From: Cyclobacteriaceae bacterium | GTDB lineage: Bacteria; Bacteroidota; Bacteroidia; Cytophagales; Cyclobacteriaceae | Direction: 5' to 3' | DNA: 64,000 bases | Assembly: GCA_030584025.1 (NCBI GenBank) | Contig: CP129487.1 | Coordinates: 2,852,001-2,916,000 of the forward strand | Part shown: one piece after another, positions 18,424 through 26,892 of the stretch | How positions within the stretch are numbered: position 1 is the stretch's first letter | Layout of the letters: the number at the start of each line of letters is the position of its first letter | Position numbers and translations under genes: made by a program | Notes under the pieces: generated by a model | Seen by the model: only the letters and a program-made list of their open reading frames with translations | Database searches by the model: none | Told to the model about the DNA's origin: nothing

Positions 18424-18799
18424 TCAATTTGCGATAAAAGATTAGTGAGCAAACAGACGCCAACATAGTGTATGTCCCATTAAAACCAGGACATACACGA
18501 CCGATGAAAAAAAGAATGCAGGCCAACGCACGGAACACCAAACCACTTTCTGACAGCTCATCTCCGCTCCGACATTCAGCCGCAGTCCTTTCCGCAGATG
18601 TACCTGCCGTCCGCCCCATGGACAAAAGAAAGGACATTACTCCCAACGCACGGAACACCAAACCACTTCCTGACAGCTCATCTCCGCTCCGACATTCAGC
18701 CGCAGTCCCTTCCGCAGATGTACCTGCCGTCCGCCCCATGGATAAAATGATTCAAGACCAACCCTCAAAATTCTGACTAGAAATGAATTGGCAAACTGC
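18418..18799 (+). repeat. Cassette c2: 468-bp cassette, copy 1 of 11
   Basis: The body opens with the stems GGCGTC/GACGCC plus TTTGC/GCAAA, then the perfect hairpin GTGTATGTCC/GGACATACAC (18468, 18489). Two direct repeats of period 120 bp follow (18523, 18643), differing at a few bases. No neighbour gene shares this composition. All eleven copies translate identically. Confidence 0.85.
18504..18776 (+). CDS. Possible 90-residue repeat protein of the 468-bp cassette
   Basis: The frame starts ATGAAAAAAAGAATG just after the GTGTATGTCC hairpin and ends 23 bases before the attC core, the usual layout of a cassette gene; a GTG 12 codons earlier is also in frame. It holds two 40-residue repeats (NARNTKPLSDSSSPLRHSAA, then SADVPAVRPMDK). 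There is no signal peptide, and the Ser/Pro/Arg-rich sequence looks disordered. The minus strand is also open over the repeats (GRTAGTSAEGTAAEC repeats), so either frame or neither may be used. The same frame recurs at the same offset in all copies. Confidence 0.3.
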   Translation: MKKRMQANARNTKPLSDSSSPLRHSAAVLSADVPAVRPMDKRKDITPNARNTKPLPDSSSPLRHSAAVPSADVPAVRPMDKMIQDQPSKF

Positions 18800-18891
18800 C
18801 GCCAACACCAGGTTTGTGGCAATGGCGCTGGATAAGGATAAAGTATTTTCTATTTTTGTCCAGCGCCACTGCACAAACCCAAACGTTGGCG
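18800..18891 (+). repeat. attC c2
   Basis: Ends cassette c2 (18418-18885). F1: R'' CGCCAAC, L'' GGTTTGTG, stem TGGCGCTGGA/TCCAGCGCCA, L' CACAAACC, R' GTTGGCG. One extra base on the left arm is a candidate extrahelical base. Confidence 0.88.
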
Positions 18892-19267
18892 TCAATTTGC
18901 GATAAAAGATTAGTGAGCAAACAGACGCCAACATAGTGTATGTCCCATTAAAACCAGGACATACACGACCGATGAAAAAAAGAATGCAGGCCAACGCACG
19001 GAACACCAAACCACTTTCTGACAGCTCATCTCCGCTCCGACATTCAGCCGCAGTCCTTTCCGCAGATGTACCTGCCGTCCGCCCCATGGACAAAAGAAAG
19101 GACATTACTCCCAACGCACGGAACACCAAACCACTTCCTGACAGCTCATCTCCGCTCCGACATTCAGCCGCAGTCCCTTCCGCAGATGTACCTGCCGTCC
19201 GCCCCATGGATAAAATGATTCAAGACCAACCCTCAAAATTCTGACTAGAAATGAATTGGCAAACTGC
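18886..19267 (+). repeat. Cassette c3: 468-bp cassette, copy 2 of 11
   Basis: Directly follows c2 and repeats it; the 90-codon frame is at 18972-19244. Confidence 0.85.
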
Positions 19268-19359
19268 CGCCAACACCAGGTTTGTGGCAATGGCGCTGGA
19301 TAAGGATAAAGTATTTTCTATTTTTGTCCAGCGCCACTGCACAAACCCAAACGTTGGCG
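19268..19359 (+). repeat. attC c3
   Basis: Ends cassette c3 (18886-19353). F1, same as attC c2. Confidence 0.88.
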
Positions 19360-19735
19360 TCAATTTGCGATAAAAGATTAGTGAGCAAACAGACGCCAAC
19401 ATAGTGTATGTCCCATTAAAACCAGGACATACACGACCGATGAAAAAAAGAATGCAGGCCAACGCACGGAACACCAAACCACTTTCTGACAGCTCATCTC
19501 CGCTCCGACATTCAGCCGCAGTCCTTTCCGCAGATGTACCTGCCGTCCGCCCCATGGACAAAAGAAAGGACATTACTCCCAACGCACGGAACACCAAACC
19601 ACTTCCTGACAGCTCATCTCCGCTCCGACATTCAGCCGCAGTCCCTTCCGCAGATGTACCTGCCGTCCGCCCCATGGATAAAATGATTCAAGACCAACCC
19701 TCAAAATTCTGACTAGAAATGAATTGGCAAACTGC
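19354..19735 (+). repeat. Cassette c4: 468-bp cassette, copy 3 of 11
   Basis: Third copy in a row, making a perfect three-unit tandem array; the frame is at 19440-19712. Confidence 0.85.
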
Positions 19736-19827
19736 CGCCAACACCAGGTTTGTGGCAATGGCGCTGGATAAGGATAAAGTATTTTCTATTTTTGTCCAGC
19801 GCCACTGCACAAACCCAAACGTTAGGG
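19736..19827 (+). repeat. attC c4
   Basis: Ends cassette c4 (19354-19821). F1. R' here is GTTAGGG, the start of c5. Confidence 0.88.
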
Positions 19828-19844
19828 GCAAGCCGCATTGGACA

Positions 19845-20369
19845 ATGATACGTTTACTAATAGCACTGACATTTTTGGTATCGGGACAAGGTTGGTCGCA
19901 GACGACAGACAACTACGCAAAGACAATTGAGAAATTAAGAAGTAAAGGAAAACTGACGACAAAGAGTTCTATCGACAAAACATTTGTAGGTTCCGTGACA
20001 GGTTACTACGACAAGGACTCAATTGTTTTAATAAGTAGTTTAACAGACGCAGAAGCAGCGGGGACAGAGACTCTATATTTCATTAAAGACGGGACTCTGA
20101 AGAAAGTATTCGTGATGGAGGCAACATTTGACTCGAATGACGAATGGAAAGAATATTATACAAAGCACAAATCAATCGACAATTGTTACAAGTGCCATGG
20201 AAAAACAAACTGTATCGTGACAGAGATAATATTTGACGACAAGCCGACAATTTTTGTGACTGAGAACAAAAGAAAAAGAGGGCTGACCGGAGAAAACAAG
20301 GAAAAGATGTTACTTGATGTTAAGCGGACATTTGACGAATTGAAGGTTCTTGTAAGAGATTTGGAGTAA
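19845..20369 (+). CDS. Secreted hypothetical protein with one CxxCH motif (c5)
   Basis: I do not recognise a family. The start MIRLLIALTFLVSGQGWSQ gives a clear signal peptide and lies 23 bases after the cassette core. A longer frame starting inside the previous attC (19719) is rejected because it would translate the recombination site. The 174-residue product has CYKCH near the middle, a possible c-type heme site, then CHGKTNC, and a charged C-terminus. A single CxxCH is weak evidence for a cytochrome. Confidence 0.7.
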   Translation: MIRLLIALTFLVSGQGWSQTTDNYAKTIEKLRSKGKLTTKSSIDKTFVGSVTGYYDKDSIVLISSLTDAEAAGTETLYFIKDGTLKKVFVMEATFDSNDEWKEYYTKHKSIDNCYKCHGKTNCIVTEIIFDDKPTIFVTENKRKRGLTGENKEKMLLDVKRTFDELKVLVRDLE

Positions 20370-20378
20370 ATGCGGCCA

Positions 20379-20510
20379 GCCCCTAACAACATGTTTGCGC
20401 TATGGCCGGGTGACAAATTAAATTTTAGTAATTTTAAACAACAACGTTTGGGTTCGTAGGACAACACGCGGCTTCGGAAGCCGGCCACATCGCAAACACA
20501 AACGTTGTGC
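20379..20510 (+). repeat. attC c5
   Basis: Ends cassette c5 (19822-20504). R'' GCCCCTAAC mirrors its own start GTTAGGGGC. Arms GTTTGCG/CGCAAAC, stem GGCCGG/CCGGCC. Confidence 0.82.
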
Positions 20511-20913
20511 ACCATGCGGTCGGACAGAAAAGTCCTACGCAACGGGTGACAACGTTAACGAGATAAATTCGTCTCCGCAGACAATAACGGCAGATAAGAA
20601 ATCAATAAAGTTTTAGGTTCACACTGCCATCGCGCGACAATCAAGTTTCACAATTACGTTTGCTGACTGCGAGACAACTTCGGCTTCGGCAGACAATGAC
20701 GGACTGAAAAACAAAAGACAATGGACTCGGTTACGCGGAGTTTTACAGTCGGTGGACAAGAGTTCGTTCCGCGGACAGTTTCGGCATTTGCCCGCGCTCA
20801 CGTGTTGACACCGTACAGTCTGTCTATAACGGTGGACTTAGACCTGTTTTCAAAATAAAATTCGTAACGGTGGACTACGATTCGTTTTCATTATAACGTT
20901 CGACAGACCGCAC
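20505..20913 (+). other. Cassette c6: gene-less family D, copy 1 of 3
   Basis: No credible frame is present. The body carries repeated words of the form CCGCAGACAATAACGG and CGGTGGAC. It is about 90% alike by eye to c16 and c41, and the differences include insertions and deletions that would break any frame. It is a decayed gene or a non-coding RNA. Confidence 0.6.
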
Positions 20914-21088
20914 GGTGCACAACACTATGTTTATTTTATTGCGGGGTGCAGTGTTGCGTTGTAGTTTTTGTTTCTTAATTTCGTTCGGTGTCGGGGGACA
21001 ATGACGGAGCAGGTCGGTTTTAACATTCCGCTACGCTCCATTTTTAAAACCTCCTATACCCGCAACAAAATAAACACCAACGTTGGCG
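20914..21088 (+). repeat. attC c6
   Basis: Ends cassette c6 (20505-21082). R'' GGTGCACAAC. Stem TATTTTATTGCGGG/CCCGCAACAAAATA, nested apical hairpin GGTTTTAA/TTAAAACC. Confidence 0.82.
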
Positions 21089-21464
21089 TCAATTTGCGAT
21101 AAAAGATTAGTGAGCAAACAGACGCCAACATAGTGTATGTCCCATTAAAACCAGGACATACACGACCGATGAAAAAAAGAATGCAGGCCAACGCACGGAA
21201 CACCAAACCACTTTCTGACAGCTCATCTCCGCTCCGACATTCAGCCGCAGTCCTTTCCGCAGATGTACCTGCCGTCCGCCCCATGGACAAAAGAAAGGAC
21301 ATTACTCCCAACGCACGGAACACCAAACCACTTCCTGACAGCTCATCTCCGCTCCGACATTCAGCCGCAGTCCCTTCCGCAGATGTACCTGCCGTCCGCC
21401 CCATGGATAAAATGATTCAAGACCAACCCTCAAAATTCTGACTAGAAATGAATTGGCAAACTGC
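21083..21464 (+). repeat. Cassette c7: 468-bp cassette, copy 4 of 11
   Basis: The frame is at 21169-21441. It separates c6 from the PLD-like gene. Confidence 0.85.
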
Positions 21465-21556
21465 CGCCAACACCAGGTTTGTGGCAATGGCGCTGGATAA
21501 GGATAAAGTATTTTCTATTTTTGTCCAGCGCCACTGCACAAACCCAAACGTTGTGG
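21465..21556 (+). repeat. attC c7
   Basis: Ends cassette c7 (21083-21550). F1. Confidence 0.88.
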
Positions 21557-21611
21557 GCAACCTGCTTAAAAAATTTCGGACAACTAATGACAAGTAAAAA
21601 TAAATAGAGAC

Positions 21612-22349
21612 ATGGCAAAATTTCTGAACACGACTGGAGTTTCCTATCATCTAGAAGAACTCATTAAGGGGACAAAAGACAGACTGATACTCATAAGCCC
21701 ATACTTACAGTTTACGGACAGGATAAAAGAGCACCTCAGCAATCTTAATATTCAAAAACGGGACATAAGAATTGTTTACAGAGAAAACAAACTACAACCA
21801 GAAGAGAATAATTGGTTAGAAAGTCAAATTGGCATTCGGACAAGTCTTTGTAAGAATTTACATGCCAAGTGCTATTTAAACGAGAATGAAGCAATCATAA
21901 CTTCAATGAATTTATATGAATTCTCGCAGCAGAATAATAATGAAATGGGGATTTACATTACCAAGTCACAGGACAGTGAATTGTACAATGCCACGCTTGA
22001 AGAAGTTCAACGACTTCTGACAATCAGTGAAGAAATTAGAGTGACAGTAAAAAAAGTTACAGTAGATACCCCACCAAAGACGGAGAAGAAAAAAGCAGAA
22101 ACGAAATCTTCACCGGACAAGTTAACAGGATATTGTATTAGGACAGGTATTCCAATTCCATTTGACATTCAAAGACCATTTAGTTACGATGCTTTTAAAA
22201 AATGGGATGAGCATAAAAACGATGACTATCCTGAGAAATATTGTCATTTTTCCGGAGAACCATCAAACGGTGAGACTACAAAACGAAGACCCATTCTTTC
22301 AAAGAATTGGAAAAAAGCGGACTCAATATACGGACCCTTAAAAAAGTAG
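21612..22349 (+). CDS. PLD-like phosphodiesterase domain protein (c8)
   Basis: The 245-residue protein has one phospholipase D-type active-site motif, NLHAKCYLNENEAIITSMNL (HxK followed by the Ser/Asn strand), and the upstream RLILISPYLQF strand. Single-motif PLD proteins usually act as dimers, and many are nucleases, including restriction-like enzymes. The C-terminal ~90 residues (KLTGYCIRTGIPIPFDIQRP, YCHFSGEPS) look like a small Cys/His zinc-ribbon-like module also seen in PLD-like nucleases. It could be a defence nuclease; lipid substrates are less likely for a cytoplasmic protein. Confidence 0.8.
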   Translation: MAKFLNTTGVSYHLEELIKGTKDRLILISPYLQFTDRIKEHLSNLNIQKRDIRIVYRENKLQPEENNWLESQIGIRTSLCKNLHAKCYLNENEAIITSMNLYEFSQQNNNEMGIYITKSQDSELYNATLEEVQRLLTISEEIRVTVKKVTVDTPPKTEKKKAETKSSPDKLTGYCIRTGIPIPFDIQRPFSYDAFKKWDEHKNDDYPEKYCHFSGEPSNGETTKRRPILSKNWKKADSIYGPLKK

Positions 22350-22362
22350 GGACTGGCAGGCA

Positions 22363-22493
22363 GCCCACAACACCGGGTTTGTTTAATGGCGGGCGACACA
22401 GTCGCCCGTAGTGTAAACAAGTTTATTTATATTCGTGTAGGCGGACAAATCCGTTGGATTTATCCGCCACTAAACAAACCCAAATCGTTGATG
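22363..22493 (+). repeat. attC c8
   Basis: Ends cassette c8 (21551-22487). Family F4: arms GGGTTTGTTTA/TAAACAAACC, a small hairpin GGGCGAC/GTCGCCC and a second GGCGGACAAATCC/GGATTTATCCGCC. R'' GCCCACAAC. Confidence 0.84.
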
Positions 22494-22742
22494 TGCAAGC
22501 CTGCCGCCCAATTTCTTAAGATAAATTGGGCGGGCAAAAACAGTTCCAATCACGAGGCCGGATGGTTAACTGTTTTTGCGTAATGAAGTTTCTGACTTCA
22601 AAAAGATTCAGGCTTACTACATCGTACAAGTTGGGCAAAAATTCATGCCAACCCAGAGGTCAGGGTTGTCGATGATTTTTGCATACAGATTTGAGTTCAA
22701 ATTACGTGGACGACCAAACTATAGTGCAGTTGCGGCTGGCCA
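22488..22742 (+). ncRNA. Cassette c9: folded gene-less cassette, copy 1 of 2
   Basis: Strong hairpins dominate: CCGCCCAATTT/AAATTGGGCGG (22504, 22523) and CAAAAACAGTT/AACTGTTTTTG (22535, 22568), then GAAGT/ACTTC. The only frame (from 22576) runs into the attC site and has no good start. A structured RNA is more likely than a protein. Confidence 0.4.
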
Positions 22743-22838
22743 GCACACAACAATATGTTTGTGTCCATAGCGCTGGATCGGATGAAAGTATTTTTATATT
22801 TTTAACCCAGCGCTATGGCACAAACACCAACGTTGTGT
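22743..22838 (+). repeat. attC c9
   Basis: Ends cassette c9 (22488-22832). F1-like with stem ATAGCGCTGG/CCAGCGCTAT. R'' GCACACAAC meets a start with one extra A (GTTGATGTGC). Confidence 0.82.
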
Positions 22839-23228
22839 GCAATTGGTGCAGCTGAAATGATAAAAAGTGTTTTTACAAAAGAGGATTTTATATTTCAGCT
22901 CAGTTTTCTAAAAGTAAGACGGTAGAGAAATCAGTATGATTTCGATTCAAGTCCTTGCGGTGAGACCGTGGAAAGTTCGCACTTTCAAACGGGTGACCCC
23001 GTTCCAAGGACTTGGGGACGAAGTTAGCCGTTATCGAGGACATCATCCAGATGGCAACCGATTACAAACGGTTAATTACGGCTTTTACGACTTACTTAGA
23101 CGATTATTGAGCCGTAAAATCCCTTTTGACCGTCCAAACAACAGACATATAGACCCATCTATATGTTCATAATTTGGACTTAAAAACACTTCTTGACTTT
23201 AAATTCAGTGTTGACCGCTGCACCAACA
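22833..23228 (+). ncRNA. Cassette c10: folded RNA candidate, copy 2 of 4
   Basis: Repeats c1; all stems listed for c1 are unchanged. The 78-codon frame is at 22936-23172. Confidence 0.5.
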
Positions 23229-23320
23229 GCACACAACACCATGTTTGTGTCAATGGCGCTGAATTAATTTAATTTTTTTATTTTTGATTCAGCGCCACTG
23301 CACAAACACATACATTGATG
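23229..23320 (+). repeat. attC c10
   Basis: Ends cassette c10 (22833-23314). F1; the junction base is A before TTGATG. Confidence 0.85.
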
Positions 23321-23569
23321 TGCAAGCCTGCCGCCCAATTTCTTAAGATAAATTGGGCGGGCAAAAACAGTTCCAATCACGAGGCCGGATGGTTAACTGT
23401 TTTTGCGTAATGAAGTTTCTGACTTCAAAAAGATTCAGGCTTACTACATCGTACAAGTTGGGCAAAAATTCATGCCAACCCAGAGGTCAGGGTTGTCGAT
23501 GATTTTTGCATACAGATTTGAGTTCAAATTACGTGGACGACCAAACTATAGTGCAGTTGCGGCTGGCCA
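23315..23569 (+). ncRNA. Cassette c11: folded gene-less cassette, copy 2 of 2
   Basis: Repeats c9 with the same hairpins. c9, c10 and c11 give the order C-A-C. Confidence 0.4.
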
Positions 23570-23665
23570 GCACACAACAATATGTTTGTGTCCATAGCGC
23601 TGGATCGGATGAAAGTATTTTTATATTTTTAACCCAGCGCTATGGCACAAACACCAACGTTGGCG
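23570..23665 (+). repeat. attC c11
   Basis: Ends cassette c11 (23315-23659). Same as attC c9. Confidence 0.82.
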
Positions 23666-24041
23666 TCAATTTGCGATAAAAGATTAGTGAGCAAACAGAC
23701 GCCAACATAGTGTATGTCCCATTAAAACCAGGACATACACGACCGATGAAAAAAAGAATGCAGGCCAACGCACGGAACACCAAACCACTTTCTGACAGCT
23801 CATCTCCGCTCCGACATTCAGCCGCAGTCCTTTCCGCAGATGTACCTGCCGTCCGCCCCATGGACAAAAGAAAGGACATTACTCCCAACGCACGGAACAC
23901 CAAACCACTTCCTGACAGCTCATCTCCGCTCCGACATTCAGCCGCAGTCCCTTCCGCAGATGTACCTGCCGTCCGCCCCATGGATAAAATGATTCAAGAC
24001 CAACCCTCAAAATTCTGACTAGAAATGAATTGGCAAACTGC
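23660..24041 (+). repeat. Cassette c12: 468-bp cassette, copy 5 of 11
   Basis: The frame is at 23746-24018. Confidence 0.85.
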
Positions 24042-24133
24042 CGCCAACACCAGGTTTGTGGCAATGGCGCTGGATAAGGATAAAGTATTTTCTATTTTTG
24101 TCCAGCGCCACTGCACAAACCCAAACGTTGTAG
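24042..24133 (+). repeat. attC c12
   Basis: Ends cassette c12 (23660-24127). F1. Confidence 0.88.
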
Positions 24134-24201
24134 GCCATTCGCTTGGCTCCGTGGACAGAGAAGTGCTAAATTATAAAATTCGGTGTTCGCAGACATATAA
24201 C

Positions 24202-24657
24202 ATGGGACAGACAAGTAACATTGAATTAGCAGCCAAGGTATTTGAGAAAATCCAAAATATGTTTCCTAATCTGACAATGACAATTGACAGAGACCCAGAA
24301 CACGTTGAACTCAGCATGGACATTTTAAAACAACCTGGACTAGATTTTGACATTTACTTAAATCTCCAAAATGAAGACGAGCTTCATATATCGACTAAGG
24401 ACATTTGGTGTGAATGGTTTCCGCTGACAGATGAAGTAATCGAAGAATATGTGGACGCAGTAAAGGGATTAATAACTGGAGAATATAGAATTCTAAAATT
24501 TAGCAAAGCAGAGACAGATTATAAATCATTATTGCAAAAACCAATTGACAATGAATGGAAAACAATATTCAGACACATAACCAAATTTTCCTTTCCTTGG
24601 ACAAAATTGGAGACGCAGATAATTCAAAATACTAAACTACCGACAGCGATGTATTAG
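24202..24657 (+). CDS. Hypothetical cytoplasmic protein, 151 residues (c13)
   Basis: I do not recognise a family. The start MGQTSNIELAAKVFEKI is the first ATG inside the cassette in this frame; the open frame upstream only exists because it reads through attC c12. The product is acidic with an alternating strand pattern (ELSMDILKQPGLDFDIYLNL, DELHISTKDIWCEWFPLTDE) and no export signal. The pattern of short strands and a DEVIEEYVDAVKGLITGEYRI helix suggests a small alpha/beta domain. Confidence 0.68.
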   Translation: MGQTSNIELAAKVFEKIQNMFPNLTMTIDRDPEHVELSMDILKQPGLDFDIYLNLQNEDELHISTKDIWCEWFPLTDEVIEEYVDAVKGLITGEYRILKFSKAETDYKSLLQKPIDNEWKTIFRHITKFSFPWTKLETQIIQNTKLPTAMY

Positions 24658-24730
24658 ATGGAGCCGTTTCACTTCCAAATCAAATTCGTGGTCGACACGG
24701 TCGACAATAAAATGACGGTGGAAGCGAACG

Positions 24731-24902
24731 GCCTACAACAACATGCTTGTGCAATGCAGGGGTTAGGTGTTTATTTGTATATTAGTTTTTAAATTACGTT
24801 TGGTCACGGTTGACAGTGACGCGTAGGTCGCGCTAAACATTCCGCTACGCTCCATTTTTTAGCGCTCCTATACCCTGCACTGCACAAGCACAAACGTTGC
24901 CG
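24731..24902 (+). repeat. attC c13
   Basis: Ends cassette c13 (24128-24896). R'' GCCTACAAC. Stem TGCTTGTGCA/TGCACAAGCA, inner GCAGGG/CCCTGC, apical hairpin GCGCTAAA/TTTAGCGC. Confidence 0.84.
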
Positions 24903-25023
24903 CCAATGCGCTCCGATAAAAACGTGTGGGCTAAAAAGTAAAGGACGACTTGAATTCAAAAAATAAACACAGAACGACTTTTTGAAAGGATTTCAGCAAG
25001 CATACAACATTTAATAGACATCA

Positions 25024-25302
25024 ATGAGTATAAATGGACAATCAATTTTTTTGAGAATATTAAACTTCCTTTTGTTCTTTTTTGTACCGACTTCTGTTTT
25101 GATGGTAATGGCTATTATTGCTGTTATCTATGAAGGGAATGAACTCAGAGAAGATCGACTACTGATTTATAGCTTAATAATTGCAACTACTTTTGTTATA
25201 AAATTTATTAAGGTTAAGTTCTTAAAATCGACAAAAAGTAATAAGGAATGCCCCATAGACAATAAAGAGAGCCATGATAAAATTTCCACTCACTCGACTT
25301 AA
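25024..25302 (+). CDS. Small membrane protein, 92 residues (c14)
   Basis: I do not recognise a family. Two membrane helices are clear: ILNFLLFFFVPTSVLMVMAI and LLIYSLIIATTFVIKFI, joined by a short charged loop (EGNELREDR). A polar Lys/Ser/Asn tail follows. An intact ATG frame occupies the middle of the cassette, with a 127-base leader that shows nothing recognisable. Confidence 0.65.
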   Translation: MSINGQSIFLRILNFLLFFFVPTSVLMVMAIIAVIYEGNELREDRLLIYSLIIATTFVIKFIKVKFLKSTKSNKECPIDNKESHDKISTHST

Positions 25303-25388
25303 GGGACGTGAATACAAGAGCAGATAATGAAAATGAATTAATGCAACCAATGACTCTTGACCAAATGACAACGTTTTACATAGAGCCT

Positions 25389-25457
25389 GACGCGTCCAAA
25401 ATTATACATTGGCGGACTTGAGACAAGTCCAAATATAAATAGCAGTGGACGCGCACA
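25389..25457 (+). other. Pre-attC hairpin, type 1 (c14)
   Basis: GACGCGTCC pairs with GGACGCGC around an inner hairpin GGACTTG/CAAGTCC, directly before R''. Confidence 0.6.
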
Positions 25458-25591
25458 GGCGGCAACACCAGGTTTATGCCAGCTGCGGGTGACAGGTTGA
25501 AATGTAGTTTGGTTTTACTAACTTCGTTTCGTACACGTGGGACAATGACGACTTCGAAAACCGCAGCCGTCATAAACCCAAAACGTTGTGC
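25458..25591 (+). repeat. attC c14
   Basis: Ends cassette c14 (24897-25585). Family F3: arms GGTTTATG/CATAAACC, stem AGCTGCGG/CCGCAGCC. R'' GGCGGCAAC. Confidence 0.84.
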
Positions 25592-25625
25592 ACCAGGCGT
25601 AAAGACGACATAGAGAAACTAATAA

Positions 25626-26015
25626 ATGGAGATAAAATATTACGACAAACTACTTGTCTCAAAATTTAGCCCGGAGAATAGGTGTAACGTTGAAGATGGT
25701 GCAATCTTAATAGTGACACCTAAAAGACTAAAGAAAAACACAGGCTACGTAGGACATTATTTTGTGGACCATATAGACCAAAAAACAAAATCACAGTATG
25801 GTTGGGTCAAGACAGTTGCCCCAATGTCATTGAATGACTTTATCAACAAATATCTTCAAAGTACACAGGACAGCGACACAATATTTCATAACAAAGTAAT
25901 GCTAGACTCGATACAAAACCTTTCGGTTGACACTCCAGTTGCAGCAACCTATAGCGAGAGAGGAATTGAGCAAAAACGAATGGAATTTACAGTACACAAA
26001 GTTTTTTTCAGATAG
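25626..26015 (+). CDS. Hypothetical protein, 129 residues (c15)
   Basis: I do not recognise a family. The protein starts MEIKYYDKLLVSKFSPENRC, has no export signal and is rich in Lys, Asp and Thr. SLNDFINKYLQSTQDSDTIF may be helical; the ends look like strands (DGAILIVTPKRLKK, MEFTVHKVFFR). The cassette gene starts 40 bases after the core and is followed by a type 2 hairpin before attC. Confidence 0.65.
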   Translation: MEIKYYDKLLVSKFSPENRCNVEDGAILIVTPKRLKKNTGYVGHYFVDHIDQKTKSQYGWVKTVAPMSLNDFINKYLQSTQDSDTIFHNKVMLDSIQNLSVDTPVAATYSERGIEQKRMEFTVHKVFFR

Positions 26016-26050
26016 ACAACTTATTGATTTAGTGTGTTGACACCGGTCAT

Positions 26051-26154
26051 TTCCGTCTGACCTTTGACATCGTGAACGACTTTCACTAATGGGACAAATT
26101 ATGACCTGACTAACGACAAAGATTCGTTTAACTATTACGGTCGACAGAAACGCC
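26051..26154 (+). other. Pre-attC hairpin, type 2 (c15)
   Basis: TTCCGTCTGACC pairs imperfectly with GGTCGACAGAAACGCC; the right half joins the extended end of the cassette. Confidence 0.5.
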
Positions 26155-26155
26155 C

Positions 26156-26288
26156 GGTGCACAACACCGTGTTTATGCCAGCTGCGGGTGATACTCTGAT
26201 ATGTAGTTTTGTTTTATTAATTTCGTTCATCCACGGGGACAATGACGGCTTCGAAAGCCGCAGCCGTCATAAACACAAATCGTTGTGC
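26156..26288 (+). repeat. attC c15
   Basis: Ends cassette c15 (25586-26282). F3. R'' GGTGCACAAC. Confidence 0.84.
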
Positions 26289-26692
26289 ACCATGCGGTCG
26301 GACAAAAAAGTCCTACGCAACGGGTGACAACGTTAACGACATAAACTCGTCTCCGCAGACAATAACGGCAGACTTCAAATCAATAAAGTTTTAGGTACAC
26401 ACTGCCAACGCGCGACTTTAACGTTTCAAAATTGCGTTTGCTGACTGTGAGACAATTTCGGCTTCAGTAGACAAGGACGGACTGAAAATGAAATACAAAA
26501 GACTCGTTTACGCGGAGAGTTTTACAGCCGGTGGACAAGAGTTCGTTCCGCGGAGAATTCCGGCATTTTCCCGCGCTCACGTGTTGACACCGTACAGTCT
26601 GTCTATAACGGTGGACTTAGACCTGGTTTCAAAACAAAATTCGCAACAGTGGACTAAGATTCGTTTCTTTTATAACGTTCGACAGACCGCAC
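26283..26692 (+). other. Cassette c16: gene-less family D, copy 2 of 3
   Basis: Diverged relative of c6 and c41. An 89-codon frame from 26488 crosses the attC site and is absent from the sister copies, so it is not taken as a gene. Confidence 0.6.
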
Positions 26693-26866
26693 GGTGCACA
26701 ACACTATGTTTATTTTATTGCGGGGTGCAGTGTGGTGTTGTAATTTTTGTTTCTTAATTTCGTTCGGTGTCGGGGGACAATGACGTGCAGGTCGGTTTTA
26801 ACATTCCGCTACGCTCCATTTTTAAAACCTCCTATACCCGCAACAAAATAAACACCAACGTTGGGT
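26693..26866 (+). repeat. attC c16
   Basis: Ends cassette c16 (26283-26860). Same family as attC c6. Confidence 0.82.
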
Positions 26867-26892
26867 GCCATTCCTTTTAAGACAGAGTGACC

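Noticed and set aside
18752..19207. 151-residue minus-strand frame in the 468-bp cassettes (GRTAGTSAEG repeats)
   Set aside because: It spans two neighbouring cassettes and an attC when long, depends on the tandem arrangement, and opposes the direction of every recognised cassette gene.
19719..20369. Long frame starting MNWQTAANTRF across attC c4 into the c5 gene
   Set aside because: The first 42 codons translate the attC site, and the same peptide start appears wherever a 468-bp cassette is followed by an in-phase gene. The internal signal peptide start at 19845 is better.
22576..22770. 64-residue frame in c9 and c11
   Set aside because: It starts at TTG within a hairpin and runs into the attC site.
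26488..26757. 89-residue frame in c16
   Set aside because: Not open in sister cassettes c6 and c41, and it crosses attC.
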